Source: Dictyobacter kobayashii (lineage in GTDB: Bacteria > Chloroflexota > Ktedonobacteria > Ktedonobacterales > Ktedonobacteraceae). Taken from it: a stretch of DNA of 64,000 nucleotides. Both the position numbers and the translations under genes were made by a program. The notes below the pieces were generated by a model. It did not search any database. It was not told the DNA's origin and saw only the letters and a program-made list of their open reading frames with translations. Below are positions 18,395 through 27,691 of the stretch, piece after piece. Where the stretch lies: NCBI RefSeq assembly GCF_003967555.1, contig NZ_BIFS01000001.1:1612001-1676000 (forward strand). The letters are read 5' to 3'. Numbering within the stretch: position 1 is the stretch's first letter; every line of letters begins with the position of its first letter.

Positions 18395-18509
18395 GTAGGG
18401 GTACCCACAGGGTGCCCGATCCAGATCGGGTGGCGCGCCTCACGTGTAGCCAGGCCAGGCTGAATATCTCAGCCGGACTACATGTGACGAAATTTCTCGC
18501 CGCCCCTAC
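18395..18509 (+). promoter_or_regulatory. multi-stem structured element just upstream of the FHA gene
   Basis: Outer pair GTAGGGG (18395-18401) with CCCCTAC (18503-18509). Inside are GGGTACCC-ACA-GGGTGCCC, CCCGATC-CA-GATCGGG, and CACGTGTAG with CTACATGTG enclosing GGCTGA/TCAGCC. It ends 20 bases before the next start codon. It may be a structured leader or a dispersed repeat. Confidence 0.55.
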
Positions 18510-18529
18510 GCTTAGAGGGGTGAACTGTT

Positions 18530-19779
18530 ATGAGAGAGCCATATTTGACAACTTTCGCTGCGTTGGGCAGCCTTATCTCAACGCCAGTTCTTGTTGGAGC
18601 GATCCTCGCTCTTGCCATCATTCTGCTTATTGGCGGCCTGTTCTTATGGCGCAGCGGAAAGAAAAAAGCGGTGAAACCACCGACCGCAGCCAATGGGAGC
18701 AGTGATTGGCAGCGCCAGGCACAGCCTGGAGCGGCAGGGGCCTGGAATCAACAAGGGTCCGCATCGAATTGGAATCAGCAACAGCCTGGACAGGGGGCCT
18801 GGAATGCTCCTGGTGCCGCGGGCCAGCAAAATAGCTGGGGCGCACCAGCTGCTCCCGCGCAGCAGCAACAGCAGCCGGGCGCCAATCCATGGGGTGCGCC
18901 TAATCCCTCCCAGGCCTCCTGGGGGGCAATCAACAGCCGCAACAGCAGCCAGGCGCTAATCCATGGGGAAATAGTCCTGCTCAGCCAGAACAAAATCCAT
19001 GGGGCGCTCCTAATACTGCTCAACCAGCGGCCAATCAACCCTGGGGTGCTTCAAACCCTTCCCAACCATCATGGGGAAATCAGGGAAATCAGACACCATG
19101 GGACGCCGCTCCGGCCGCTGCCCCTCCCGCCCAGGATGCCTGGAATCAGTCACAACCTGGTTCTGGCCAACAGTGGGGGGCTCCCGCCAATGCCGCACCA
19201 CAGCAGCAGGCACCAACCGCTTATGGCGCTGGCTCAAACGCCGGCTGGAATCAGCCGCAGCAGCCAGCTCAGCCAGCCGATCCCTGGGGTTCTGTCACTC
19301 CCAACCAGCCATCTTCCGCACCATTTGCTAACCCGGCTTCGGTTCCTCCCTGGCAAGCCAATCAAGGCGGCTTCGGTCAGGATGCCAATGCTATGTATGG
19401 CGGGGGCGTCGATAATGATAAAACCATGTTGCGCTCACAGGGACCACAGATGGGTGTTAATCCACAAATGGGTGGAGGCGTCGGCTTTGTACGCGTGGAA
19501 GAAGGCAAAGAGCCTGGTCGTGTCTATGAAATTCGTAAAGAGTCATTGAGCATGGGCCGTAGCCGCGAAAGCGATATCTTCCTGGAAGATCTGGCCGTTT
19601 CACGCCTGCATGCTTCACTTGTCAATATGGGCAATGGTAGCTATGCATTAAAGGATGAGGGCAGTGCTAACGGCACAAAGGTGAATGGACAGCTGGTGAA
19701 TAAATTCCAGACTTATCCATTGCAAGAAGGCGATCGCATCCAGCTTGGCCAGACCGTACTGGTGTTTGCTAAGAAGTAA
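18530..19779 (+). CDS. membrane-anchored FHA-domain protein (frame break near 18925)
   Basis: About 417 residues when joined. An N-terminal membrane helix (PVLVGAILALAIILLIGGLF, about 19-39) is followed by about 270 residues of Gln/Pro/Asn/Trp repeats (NPWG, SWG units) and a C-terminal FHA domain (EIRKESLSMGRSRESDIFLE, SRLHASL, DEGSANGTKVNG). The frame breaks in a run of six G near 18925; one more G restores SWGGNQQPQQQPGANPWG and the whole remaining repeat region. FHA binds phosphothreonine, so this is a likely membrane dock for the flanking kinases. GAGGGG precedes the ATG. Confidence 0.85.
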
Positions 19780-19862
19780 GCGGGCGCACTTCTGCACATA
19801 TTCGAATGTCCATACTATGCTCATACAATAACGCCATTTAGAGAGGGAAAGGGGCCACGCAG

Positions 19863-21089
19863 TTGTACTGCCCGGATGGAGCCAAGCAGCTACCTTCGGC
19901 GTGGCCCTATGACATGATGCAGCAAGACGATCTGATTGGAACAATGCTCGGCAATTATCGTATCCTGGAGACATTAGGACAGGGAGGAATGGCTCGGGTA
20001 TATAAAGCCCACCAGGAAAACCTGGGCCGCGATGTGGCGGTCAAAGTCCTACCACCCTGGTACGCTGCTGACCGCAATTTCGTTGAGCGCTTCAATCTGG
20101 AAGCCAGGTTGGTCGCATCGCTCACACACCCAAATATTGTGACCGTTCATGATGCGAACGAACAACATGGTCATCTGTATATTGTAATGCAACTTGTCGA
20201 TGGGGGGACCCTTAAACAACGCTTCGATAGGTTTCTACTGGAGAAGCGCGCAATCGATACCGCAGAATTGATCTCTATCTTTGTGCAATTAGCCGATGCT
20301 TTGACCTATGCCCACGGACAAGGGGTGATTCACCGCGATATTAAACCTGTCAATGTCTTGATGGATCGCTCGGGCCGCCCAATCCTTTCGGATTTCGGCA
20401 TCGCCAAGGTGCTGGCCAGCACGCAGACGAATCTCACTCGTCCGGGCGCAGGTGTGGGGACCCCAGAATATATGTCACCCGAACAATGCCAGGGAGGTCC
20501 TGTAGATGGCCGGGCCGATATTTATGCTCTGGGAGTTATGCTCTTCGAGGCTGAAACGGGGCGCACGCCCTTTGTAGAAGATAATTATCCAGCCCTGGCC
20601 CATAGTCATATTTACGAGCAACCGCCGCGTCCACGGGCCCTGAATCCACTCATTCCACCAGCTATCGAGCATATTATTTTAACTGCGCTATCCAAAAATC
20701 CAGCGCAACGCTATCAAACAGCCAGGGAAATGGGCGAGGCTTTGAATCAGGCGCTCTTACTGATCAATAATCCGTCTCAATCAGCAATCGGTGGCTTCTT
20801 CGGGCAACCGCAGATGGGTGGGGGAGCTTTTATGCCTCAACATCTACTGCCATCTCAGCCTCCACAACCACCAATAGCACAACCACCCGCCCCTCGTACA
20901 CCAACGATGGTCGATAATCGCCAGCAAAACGTGCTTTTCACATGCTTTAATTGTCAGCATCTAAATAAGCCTCAGATGCGCTATTGTACGCGCTGTGGAT
21001 ACCTGCTCAATCAATGCACCGTCTGTGGCGAACGGAACCCTGTTGGCAATCGCTTCTGCACCAGGTGTGGGCAACCACTGGCCATTTAA
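19863..21089 (+). CDS. Ser/Thr protein kinase with C-terminal double zinc ribbon
   Basis: 408 residues from the TTG at 19863 (GAAAGGGG nine bases upstream); ATGs at 19914 and 19917 lack a good ribosome site but fall just before the kinase fold. The kinase domain (about 30-300) is complete: GQGGMARVY, VAVKVL, HRDIKPVN, DFG, SPEQ. A Pro/Gln linker leads to two zinc ribbons (CFNC...CTRCG and CTVCGERN...CTRCGQP). Zinc ribbons of this type occur in the membrane proteins at 24-26 kb too, so they may be a shared interaction module. It lies 83 bases after the FHA gene on the same strand. Confidence 0.9.
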   Translation: MYCPDGAKQLPSAWPYDMMQQDDLIGTMLGNYRILETLGQGGMARVYKAHQENLGRDVAVKVLPPWYAADRNFVERFNLEARLVASLTHPNIVTVHDANEQHGHLYIVMQLVDGGTLKQRFDRFLLEKRAIDTAELISIFVQLADALTYAHGQGVIHRDIKPVNVLMDRSGRPILSDFGIAKVLASTQTNLTRPGAGVGTPEYMSPEQCQGGPVDGRADIYALGVMLFEAETGRTPFVEDNYPALAHSHIYEQPPRPRALNPLIPPAIEHIILTALSKNPAQRYQTAREMGEALNQALLLINNPSQSAIGGFFGQPQMGGGAFMPQHLLPSQPPQPPIAQPPAPRTPTMVDNRQQNVLFTCFNCQHLNKPQMRYCTRCGYLLNQCTVCGERNPVGNRFCTRCGQPLAI

Positions 21090-21106
21090 GCGCTATCAAA
21101 CAGGAT

Positions 21107-21589
21107 TTAATACACAAACTCATCGGGCTGCGTAGAGGTCAGACGATCCAGGGTTTTACGCTGTTCGTCGATGCGTTTGTGGTGCAACATATTCCTTTGT
21201 TCCGCATCCAGGGATAGCAAGGCTCGCACCCTCTCGACGATCACACTGGGTTGGGTTGGTTTGGTGAGATATTCTATCGCGCCTTCCTCAATGCCTTGCA
21301 GTTGCTCAGTGAGATGGACCAGCGCGCTCACCACCAGGACAGGGATACCAGGAATTAAGTGATTGGCGCGCAACCACTGCAGCACATCCCAGCCCGAACC
21401 AGGCTGCATAACCAGGTCAAGAATAATCAGGTGTGGCTGAAATTCGGGAATAATTCTCATTGCTTCCTGACCATTTGAAGCTGCCTCTACTTCAAAATCA
21501 TGGTGCCGTAAAAAGAAGCAGAGAACCTGTTGGATAGCCAGTTCATCTTCAACAACAAGGATCCTTCTTTTCTGTGGTGCATCATGCAT
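21107..21589 (-). CDS. single-domain response regulator
   Basis: 160 residues. The CheY-like receiver domain has the acidic pair in VVEDE, phospho-acceptor Asp in IILDLVM, Ser/Thr switch region VVSALV and Lys in LTKPTQ. There is no DNA-binding output domain, only about 35 C-terminal residues that look helical. It lies 141 bases downstream of the histidine kinase on the same strand and is the probable partner. It ends 17 bases from the convergent kinase gene at 21089, so any terminator must be very short or shared. Confidence 0.9.
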   Translation of the reverse strand: MHDAPQKRRILVVEDELAIQQVLCFFLRHHDFEVEAASNGQEAMRIIPEFQPHLIILDLVMQPGSGWDVLQWLRANHLIPGIPVLVVSALVHLTEQLQGIEEGAIEYLTKPTQPSVIVERVRALLSLDAEQRNMLHHKRIDEQRKTLDRLTSTQPDEFVY

Positions 21590-21730
21590 ATTATTTCACC
21601 TCTACTATCCCACCAGCCTGCTTACACAGGCTATCATCGATAAACATCGCTGTATACACCCCTCGTGGGCATGTTGTTTCCGTCTCTCCCCGCTGGACGT
21701 GCGTGCGCCCCGCGTGGGCGCGCCCTAAAG

Positions 21731-23881
21731 CTAGGAGGTACGGCTGCGTCTTACCAGGGGAAAACGTACTTCTGAGATGGTACGCTCAACGGGCTCATTA
21801 TCCTCTTGCGAGTTGCGGCTTGAGAGTGTTACCATGCCACGGCGCAGGGAGAATTTTCCTTCGAGATCGCCGATGAGATGCTTAATCAGGGAGAGACCCA
21901 GTCCCTCGGAGCTGCCCTCAGCCGTTTCATCGAATGAGAGCTCAAATGCTGGTCCCACTCCGTCGTCCAGCACTTGCACAGTTACCATGCCATCCTCTTC
22001 CAGACCACGAATGACGATGGAGCCTTCTGTCTTGTTAGCCATACCGTGCTTGATTGAGTTGGAGATCATCTCGTTGACGACCAGGGCCAATACTGTTACT
22101 GCCCGTGAAGGAATTACGATCGGGCTCGGCTCGACCTGGAAGGTAATGCGCTTCTCCGGTGGACACAGGTTTGAGTGCGCCACGCCAACAATCTTACGGG
22201 CAATTTCATCGACACGGGCCTCACTGACATCTTCATGGGCCAGCAAGTCGTGGGTCGAAGCCAGACCCTGTACGCGGTTGACGCTTTCAGCCAGGGTTGC
22301 GCGAATCTCAGGCGACTTGGTACGCCGCCGCTGTAGGGAAAGGATACCACCTACGGTGGCCAGGTTGTTCTTCACACGGTGGTGCAGTTCGCGTAGCAGT
22401 ACCGATTTTAATTCCAGTCCGCGCCGCGCCTCTTCGTACAGCCGGGCATTCTCGATCGCGATGGCCGCCTCATTGGCAAAGGTAATCACCAGCTGCATCT
22501 GCTCAGGACTCAACAGGTGCCGATGGTTGCTATAAATGCAGATACAACCCAATACTTTCTGCTTGACTTTTAAGGGCACGCAGAGCACCGAATGAATCTC
22601 TGAAGAAACAAAGGGATCATTATGCAGAAAACAGGTCTCGTCAGCTTGAAAACAATCTACCGCCATGCTTGGCCGACCAGTCTGGACTGAACGGCCCGCG
22701 CAACATTGGCCGACCCCGATCTGTATACTGGAAGCAAGGTTGGTGTTAAGTCCATAGTGGGCCAGGACATGAAGTTTCTGACGATCGTCGTCGAGCTCAA
22801 AGATACATGAGCGCTCGGCACCGGAAAGATGGACGGCCTGGGTGGTGATAATCTGCAGTACTTCGTCGAGATTTAATGTGGAAGCGATAATCGACGAGAC
22901 GCGGTGGATTGTCGCCAGTTCATGAACTTTGCGCCGTAGCTGCTCATCTGTCTGTTCGTAGAGGCGCCCGTTCTCGATATTGATTGCGACAATACCCGCC
23001 ACGACCTCAACAAAGCTGATCTCGTCACGGGTAAACTCACGTGGCTCAATCGATTGTACACTGATGACCCCGATCAAACGCTCGGCACTGCCAAAGAAGA
23101 TGATGGGGAGGGCCATCAAGCCACGCAAATCAGTATGGTAGGATCGCGCTTCCGAAGCGAAATTGTTATCGGACAAAGCATCGGGCATGAATAATGGACG
23201 ACCCTTATCAGCAACCCAACCACTATACCCCTCCCCTAAACGTTGGGTAAAATGCATCCCTCCCAACGGACGCGGACCATTGGTGGCACGCAGGGTCAGT
23301 ACACGCTGTAATTCATCGTAGAAAAAGATGGAACAAAGTTCGACGTGCAATTCGGCCGCTACTTCTTGAGCAGTAATCTCTAACGTCTGGTCCAGATCCA
23401 TAACAGAGTTGCTAACACCATTGATCCGCTGTAAGGCGGTCAGACGCTGCTCTAGCTGCTGTGTAGTGTGGATGCTTTCAACTTTGTATTGATCGGTTAC
23501 GCTCTGATATCCACGTGCCAGGGACATCACGCTAATGGACTGCAATTGGGACAACCGGGTGGTTGCCTCAGCCAGCATAATTGGCTGCTCTTGTAACACT
23601 TCCCTTAGTTCATTTAAGAGCGCGTCGATATACTGCTGCAAACCATTTAAACGTCCATCTAGCTTTCCGCCCTGTTCCGCCAACCAGTGGCCCGACTGCT
23701 CAAACTGGGCAGCCAGACTTTCATTGGTGACCCCTTCATTCCCTACCAGAGCATTGAGGAGAAGCCATGCATCACTTCCTTCCTCAGGCCCATGACTATC
23801 GCCTGAAACACGCTGCAGGCATGCTTGCAAACGAGTTATATGGGTATGTAATACTTGCTCTACGCCGTCGCCTAATATCAC
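21731..23881 (-). CDS. GAF-GAF sensor histidine kinase (HisKA_2 type)
   Basis: 716 residues, no clear membrane segment. A helical N-terminal region of about 130 residues is followed by GAF1 (about 150-300), GAF2 (about 325-480), a HisKA_2-type dimerisation/phosphoacceptor motif LRELHHRVKNNLATVGG, and a HATPase domain with NEMISNSIKHG (N box), DDGVGP and EGLGLSL. HisKA_2 kinases usually pair with short or non-DNA-binding regulators, as here. GAF2 contains many Cys (SCIFEL, QCCAGRS, ETCF, VLCVPL, GCICIY), which could allow redox or metal sensing; this is inference. A strong promoter lies upstream at 23962-23990. Confidence 0.92.
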   Translation of the reverse strand: MILGDGVEQVLHTHITRLQACLQRVSGDSHGPEEGSDAWLLLNALVGNEGVTNESLAAQFEQSGHWLAEQGGKLDGRLNGLQQYIDALLNELREVLQEQPIMLAEATTRLSQLQSISVMSLARGYQSVTDQYKVESIHTTQQLEQRLTALQRINGVSNSVMDLDQTLEITAQEVAAELHVELCSIFFYDELQRVLTLRATNGPRPLGGMHFTQRLGEGYSGWVADKGRPLFMPDALSDNNFASEARSYHTDLRGLMALPIIFFGSAERLIGVISVQSIEPREFTRDEISFVEVVAGIVAINIENGRLYEQTDEQLRRKVHELATIHRVSSIIASTLNLDEVLQIITTQAVHLSGAERSCIFELDDDRQKLHVLAHYGLNTNLASSIQIGVGQCCAGRSVQTGRPSMAVDCFQADETCFLHNDPFVSSEIHSVLCVPLKVKQKVLGCICIYSNHRHLLSPEQMQLVITFANEAAIAIENARLYEEARRGLELKSVLLRELHHRVKNNLATVGGILSLQRRRTKSPEIRATLAESVNRVQGLASTHDLLAHEDVSEARVDEIARKIVGVAHSNLCPPEKRITFQVEPSPIVIPSRAVTVLALVVNEMISNSIKHGMANKTEGSIVIRGLEEDGMVTVQVLDDGVGPAFELSFDETAEGSSEGLGLSLIKHLIGDLEGKFSLRRGMVTLSSRNSQEDNEPVERTISEVRFPLVRRSRTS

Positions 23882-23961
23882 GTTTCTTTTCCTAATCTGC
23901 TTCTTTCCACACTAAAATAACCCTTCCTCTACCATCCATCACACTTCGTCCATGTATCAGT

Positions 23962-23990
23962 ATTTTAGTTGTGCTATGGGACAGTGTCAA
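23962..23990 (-). promoter_or_regulatory. promoter of the histidine kinase gene
   Basis: On the minus strand: TTGACA (23985-23990), a 17-base spacer and TAAAAT (23962-23967). Confidence 0.7.
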
Positions 23991-24153
23991 GATACGAGTA
24001 TATGGTCACAAACTGATGATTGTATCACAATCAGGCTCATCCTATGACAAATTTCCTACTGACAATATTTTATTTACTGCCTGGCCTCTTCCTTCGTCAT
24101 ATAGATGAAGTCATCAGGCAGGGTAGTTGTTTGATAAAGAGGTTTACTAGAAT

Positions 24154-25242
24154 ATGAGATGCTCACAATGCGGCATGCCGCTATCTCCATCACGCACCAA
24201 TTGTCCACGCTGTGGAGCAATGGTTGGGAACGGGGGTGTACGCCCATCTGGAAAGATCAGGCTCACCCGAGATCCATCGTCGACTCCGTCCAATCCACTT
24301 CCAGCAGGGAATATTAACGCCAGCAATGGCGTTCAATCATCCTGGGGAGCGGTTGCGCCCGCGCATCCTCCATTGGAAACACAGCCCAGCCAGGGAACCT
24401 TTCCGGCTCAGGCTGGTCAATTTTCACCTGCATCCCAGGCTGGTCAATTTTCACCTGCATCCGGACCTTATGCATATCCGCCTCATGCTAACGCGCCAAT
24501 GCCGATGACTACTGGTGCTCAGAATAATATGTATATGCCATCAACGCCGATGCCTGCCGCGCCACCTCCAGCGATGACACCACATGCACCTCGTATGGCG
24601 ACACCATCATTTATACAACCCCAACCACAGCTAACTCCACGCCGGCAGCCAAAAACACGGTTGGGCTTTACGGTCGCTGGCATGTGCTTGATGGCCGGTG
24701 CCCTCATTATGGTCTTTGTTTTCATCATGGCGCAAAGTCTACAATTAGACCCGATGGCTCCCAATAAGGTACAGCTACCGGCTATCCAGCCAGCAAACAC
24801 GCCTATCGCAACACAGCAGCCAACCCGGTCTCATCCTACAATAACACCAACCGCATTACCCGCCACAGCCACAGCACCGGTCTCGGCCAGTCAGTATGTG
24901 GATAATACAAACCTGACCAGCGGCATTAATACGGTCACAGGACAACCGTTGCAGTCCACTCAGAAATTCCGCCTGGGCCAGCCTGTGTATGTGACAATGA
25001 CCATTCACCAGGTCGCTTATAATGGCGCGATCTGTCTCAACTGGTCCGTGAACAATCACACCTATCCCTATGCCAGTTCAGCATCGCCCGGGGCAGCCAC
25101 TTATGTGGCACAGACCAGCGCTTATTTCTATTACAAACCAGGGGCTATCGGGCCCGGCTTCGTCGATATCTATTGGGCCAGTTCAACCGCCTGTGCCGAC
25201 GAAGTATTGGTCACGCACCTCCCATTCACTGTAACAGCCTGA
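24154..25242 (+). CDS. zinc-ribbon, single-pass membrane protein with outer domain
   Basis: 362 residues, no family name recognised. A zinc ribbon (CSQCGMPLSPSRTNCPRCG) opens the protein. A Pro/Ala/Gln-rich inner region contains a direct repeat QAGQFSPAS. One membrane helix follows (GFTVAGMCLMAGALIMVFVFIMA, about 172-195), then a Thr-rich stalk and an outer domain of about 110 residues ending LPFTVTA. Zinc ribbon inside and beta-rich domain outside suggests a transmembrane sensor or scaffold. The next gene has the same plan, so they look like diverged duplicates; 29 bases separate them. Confidence 0.75.
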   Translation: MRCSQCGMPLSPSRTNCPRCGAMVGNGGVRPSGKIRLTRDPSSTPSNPLPAGNINASNGVQSSWGAVAPAHPPLETQPSQGTFPAQAGQFSPASQAGQFSPASGPYAYPPHANAPMPMTTGAQNNMYMPSTPMPAAPPPAMTPHAPRMATPSFIQPQPQLTPRRQPKTRLGFTVAGMCLMAGALIMVFVFIMAQSLQLDPMAPNKVQLPAIQPANTPIATQQPTRSHPTITPTALPATATAPVSASQYVDNTNLTSGINTVTGQPLQSTQKFRLGQPVYVTMTIHQVAYNGAICLNWSVNNHTYPYASSASPGAATYVAQTSAYFYYKPGAIGPGFVDIYWASSTACADEVLVTHLPFTVTA

Positions 25243-25271
25243 GTAATACATAAAACAGGAAGGAACCATTC

Positions 25272-26641
25272 ATGACGCACTGTCAGTCCTGTGGGGCTCC
25301 ATTGCAGCCTTCACTTCCATATTGTCAATCCTGTGGGGCTCCATCAGGAACGAACAATAGACAGAGTGGGCAAGGCTTTAATAACGCGCCACAGCACCCT
25401 CCTACCGTCATGCCAGGACCCGATATGCCTCAGGGTAATCAAGCTCCTATTCCACCACAGGCATCCCAGAGCAGGCCCCCTTCGGCACTGTTTAAAAAGC
25501 CGGGCATCTCGCTCTCTCAACAACCTCCATCCCCCCCGGCGGTAGGCTTCCTTCTCAGCAACCTTCACAATCAGGCCTGCGAAACTATATGCCCTCTACG
25601 CAGCAATCTCTCTCTGGCTTTCAGGGCAACACTGTTCCTCCACAACAGCCACAATCTCTCTCTGGCTTTCAGGGCAACACTGTTCCTCCACAACAACAAC
25701 CACCACCGCAGCCGCCACAATCATGGCCGGGAGTACAAAATAGCAATGTGCCTGGACAACCACAACAGCCACAATCATGGTCGGGTATTCAAAACAGCGG
25801 TTTTCCCGTCCAGCAACCGCCGCAGCCATCTTGGTCGGGCATTCAACAACCTCAACCACCACAGCCATCTTGGTCGGGCATTCAAAATAGTGGCTTTCCG
25901 GCGCAACCTCAGCCTCCACAGTCGTGGGGCGCTAATGGGGGAGGCGCGCCTGCGTTTCCTATGCAACCGCCAGCATCTACTCCAAATGTGCTGAACCCAC
26001 CCTATGCTATGCCTGGCGCACCTTTTACGCCGCTACCGATGACACCACAGCCACAGAACTCCTTCGCAGGGTTACAAACGGCCACGCCAGCGCAGCAGCC
26101 TGAGCCGATAGCGCAACCACAGGGACGACGCAAAGGCCGTGCCTTGCTCAGCGTATGGCTAACAATTTTTCTCCTCTGCGTGGTCGTAGTTGCTACCGTT
26201 GGTGTGGTAGCCTATCAAAAATATGCCAACAATCAGCCATCACAACAGGCATCTTCTTTTGTGCCGGTCCAGGGCCCATCAGGCGCCACCAGCGTGCAGA
26301 GAGCCGCGGCGACCATCTTGAACCCTCAAACCGCAAGCCATATCGATGTTAACTATAATCCTGTTTATCCTGGCAAGTCCTTCGGTGCCAGGCAAAAAAT
26401 ATACATCAGCTTCAATATACAAACCAGGACACAGAAGGGCTATATTGAGGTCAAATGGTATAGTGGCAAACAATTGAAGGATACAGATACCTTTTCACAC
26501 GATCCTGGCAATACCAGTGGCTACTTCAGCACAATATATGATAAGCCCACACAGGGAACCGCCGAACTCTACTGGTGTACCCAGGCCAGTTGTGGCGATG
26601 CCCAATTGGCCCAGGTGGTTACCTTTACCGTGACGCCCTAG
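25272..26641 (+). CDS. zinc-ribbon, single-pass membrane protein, paralogue (frame break near 25535)
   Basis: About 457 residues when joined. The N-terminal zinc ribbon has two CQSCGAP motifs. A long Pro/Gln/Ser/Trp repeat follows (SLSGFQGNTVPPQQ twice, several QPSWSGIQ units), then a membrane helix (ALLSVWLTIFLLCVVVVATVGVV) and an outer domain ending VTFTVTP like its neighbour. The frame breaks in a run of seven C near 25535; one added C gives PPSPPGGRLPSQQPSQSGLRN and joins the halves. AGGAAGGA precedes the ATG. Role unknown; same architecture as the upstream gene. Confidence 0.8.
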
Positions 26642-26664
26642 AACAGAGATCACCTGCGAAGAAT

Positions 26665-27603
26665 CTAACCTTCGTCTTCAGAAACTTCTCTGGCTTTAAG
26701 GGGAGTCAGCGTAGAAAGAAGCGCTTGCTGCTCATGTTGCGTCAGGGGCTGAAGTGGTAAGCGTGGGACACCACCATAGCCAACACAATGCTCTAACGCA
26801 GCTTTGAGTCCCGCCACACCATATTTAGAGGTCACCGCACTATTGGCGGGAATCAACTGTGCTTGTAGGATGCGGGCCTCCTCGATCTTCTCTTGCTCAA
26901 AGAGGGCCTGCAGCCTGCAGACGGTACGCGGGAAGACATTGGCCAGGGCGGCCACGGCGCCGATGGCGCCTCCAACCAGGGCTGGCAGGAGGATATCGGC
27001 ACTGCCCGCGAAGATACGGAAAGTGGGCTCGGCACGCGCGACCAGTTGCATCAGCTTGACGATATCGCTGGAACTGTCTTTGACGCCAACGATATTGGGA
27101 TGCTCCGCCAGTGCGCAGATAAGATCAACGCTCAGATTGATACCAGCGGCACTGGAGGGCATATTATAGATCAGGATTGGCAGCGGGCTGGCATCAGCCA
27201 CGGCCCAATAGTGGGCACGCAGGGCGACATCATCCATGCGGCGTGGATAATAAGAGGGTGGCAGGATCAAGGCAAAGCTAGCTCCATAATGGGCAGCCTG
27301 CTCGCAATAAGCGATGGTCTGGCGGGTAGACTGTGCCCCACAGCCAGCAATGAGAGGCAAGGGATTGTCAGCGCTTCTGACCGCAGTCTCATAGCTTGCC
27401 GCCAGCAAGCGCGCACGCTCCTCATTATCCAGGTGAACCGCCTCACCATTCGATCCCATCAACACATAGCCCGCCACACCACTGGTCTCCAAACGGCGCA
27501 AGTGACGCTGCAAAGTCAACAGGTCCAATTGCTGGTCAGGATCAAAAAAAGTAGGAACCGGGGGATAAATACCACCGGGTAAAATCGTCGCTTGGCCTGG
27601 CAT
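26665..27603 (-). CDS. DapA-family aldolase/lyase
   Basis: 312 residues, the size and fold of dihydrodipicolinate synthase / 4-hydroxy-2-oxoglutarate aldolase enzymes. Visible: GSNGEAVHL near the substrate pocket (the usual GTTGE Thr pair is SN), catalytic Tyr in LIYNMP, and Schiff-base Lys in VGVKDSSSD. The change of GTTGE to GSNGE argues against true DapA and for another aldolase of the family, for example a sugar-acid or hydroxy-oxoglutarate aldolase. The ATG at 27603 is preferred because AGGAGG sits six bases before it, inside the longer frame. No operon partner helps with substrate. Confidence 0.82.
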   Translation of the reverse strand: MPGQATILPGGIYPPVPTFFDPDQQLDLLTLQRHLRRLETSGVAGYVLMGSNGEAVHLDNEERARLLAASYETAVRSADNPLPLIAGCGAQSTRQTIAYCEQAAHYGASFALILPPSYYPRRMDDVALRAHYWAVADASPLPILIYNMPSSAAGINLSVDLICALAEHPNIVGVKDSSSDIVKLMQLVARAEPTFRIFAGSADILLPALVGGAIGAVAALANVFPRTVCRLQALFEQEKIEEARILQAQLIPANSAVTSKYGVAGLKAALEHCVGYGGVPRLPLQPLTQHEQQALLSTLTPLKAREVSEDEG

Positions 27604-27691
27604 AGACATCCTCCTGGTCATTTCTTAAAGGCAATGGTAAAAAGAAATAGTTTGGGCTCTGAGCGCATTATAGCATGGCTGTCTCTGCCCG

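Noticed and set aside
21678..21716. Possible fourth copy of the palindrome tail (GGACGTGCG...GCGCGCCC on the plus strand)
   Set aside because: Only the two ends resemble the tail and no long palindrome is attached; could be chance in a GC-rich stretch.
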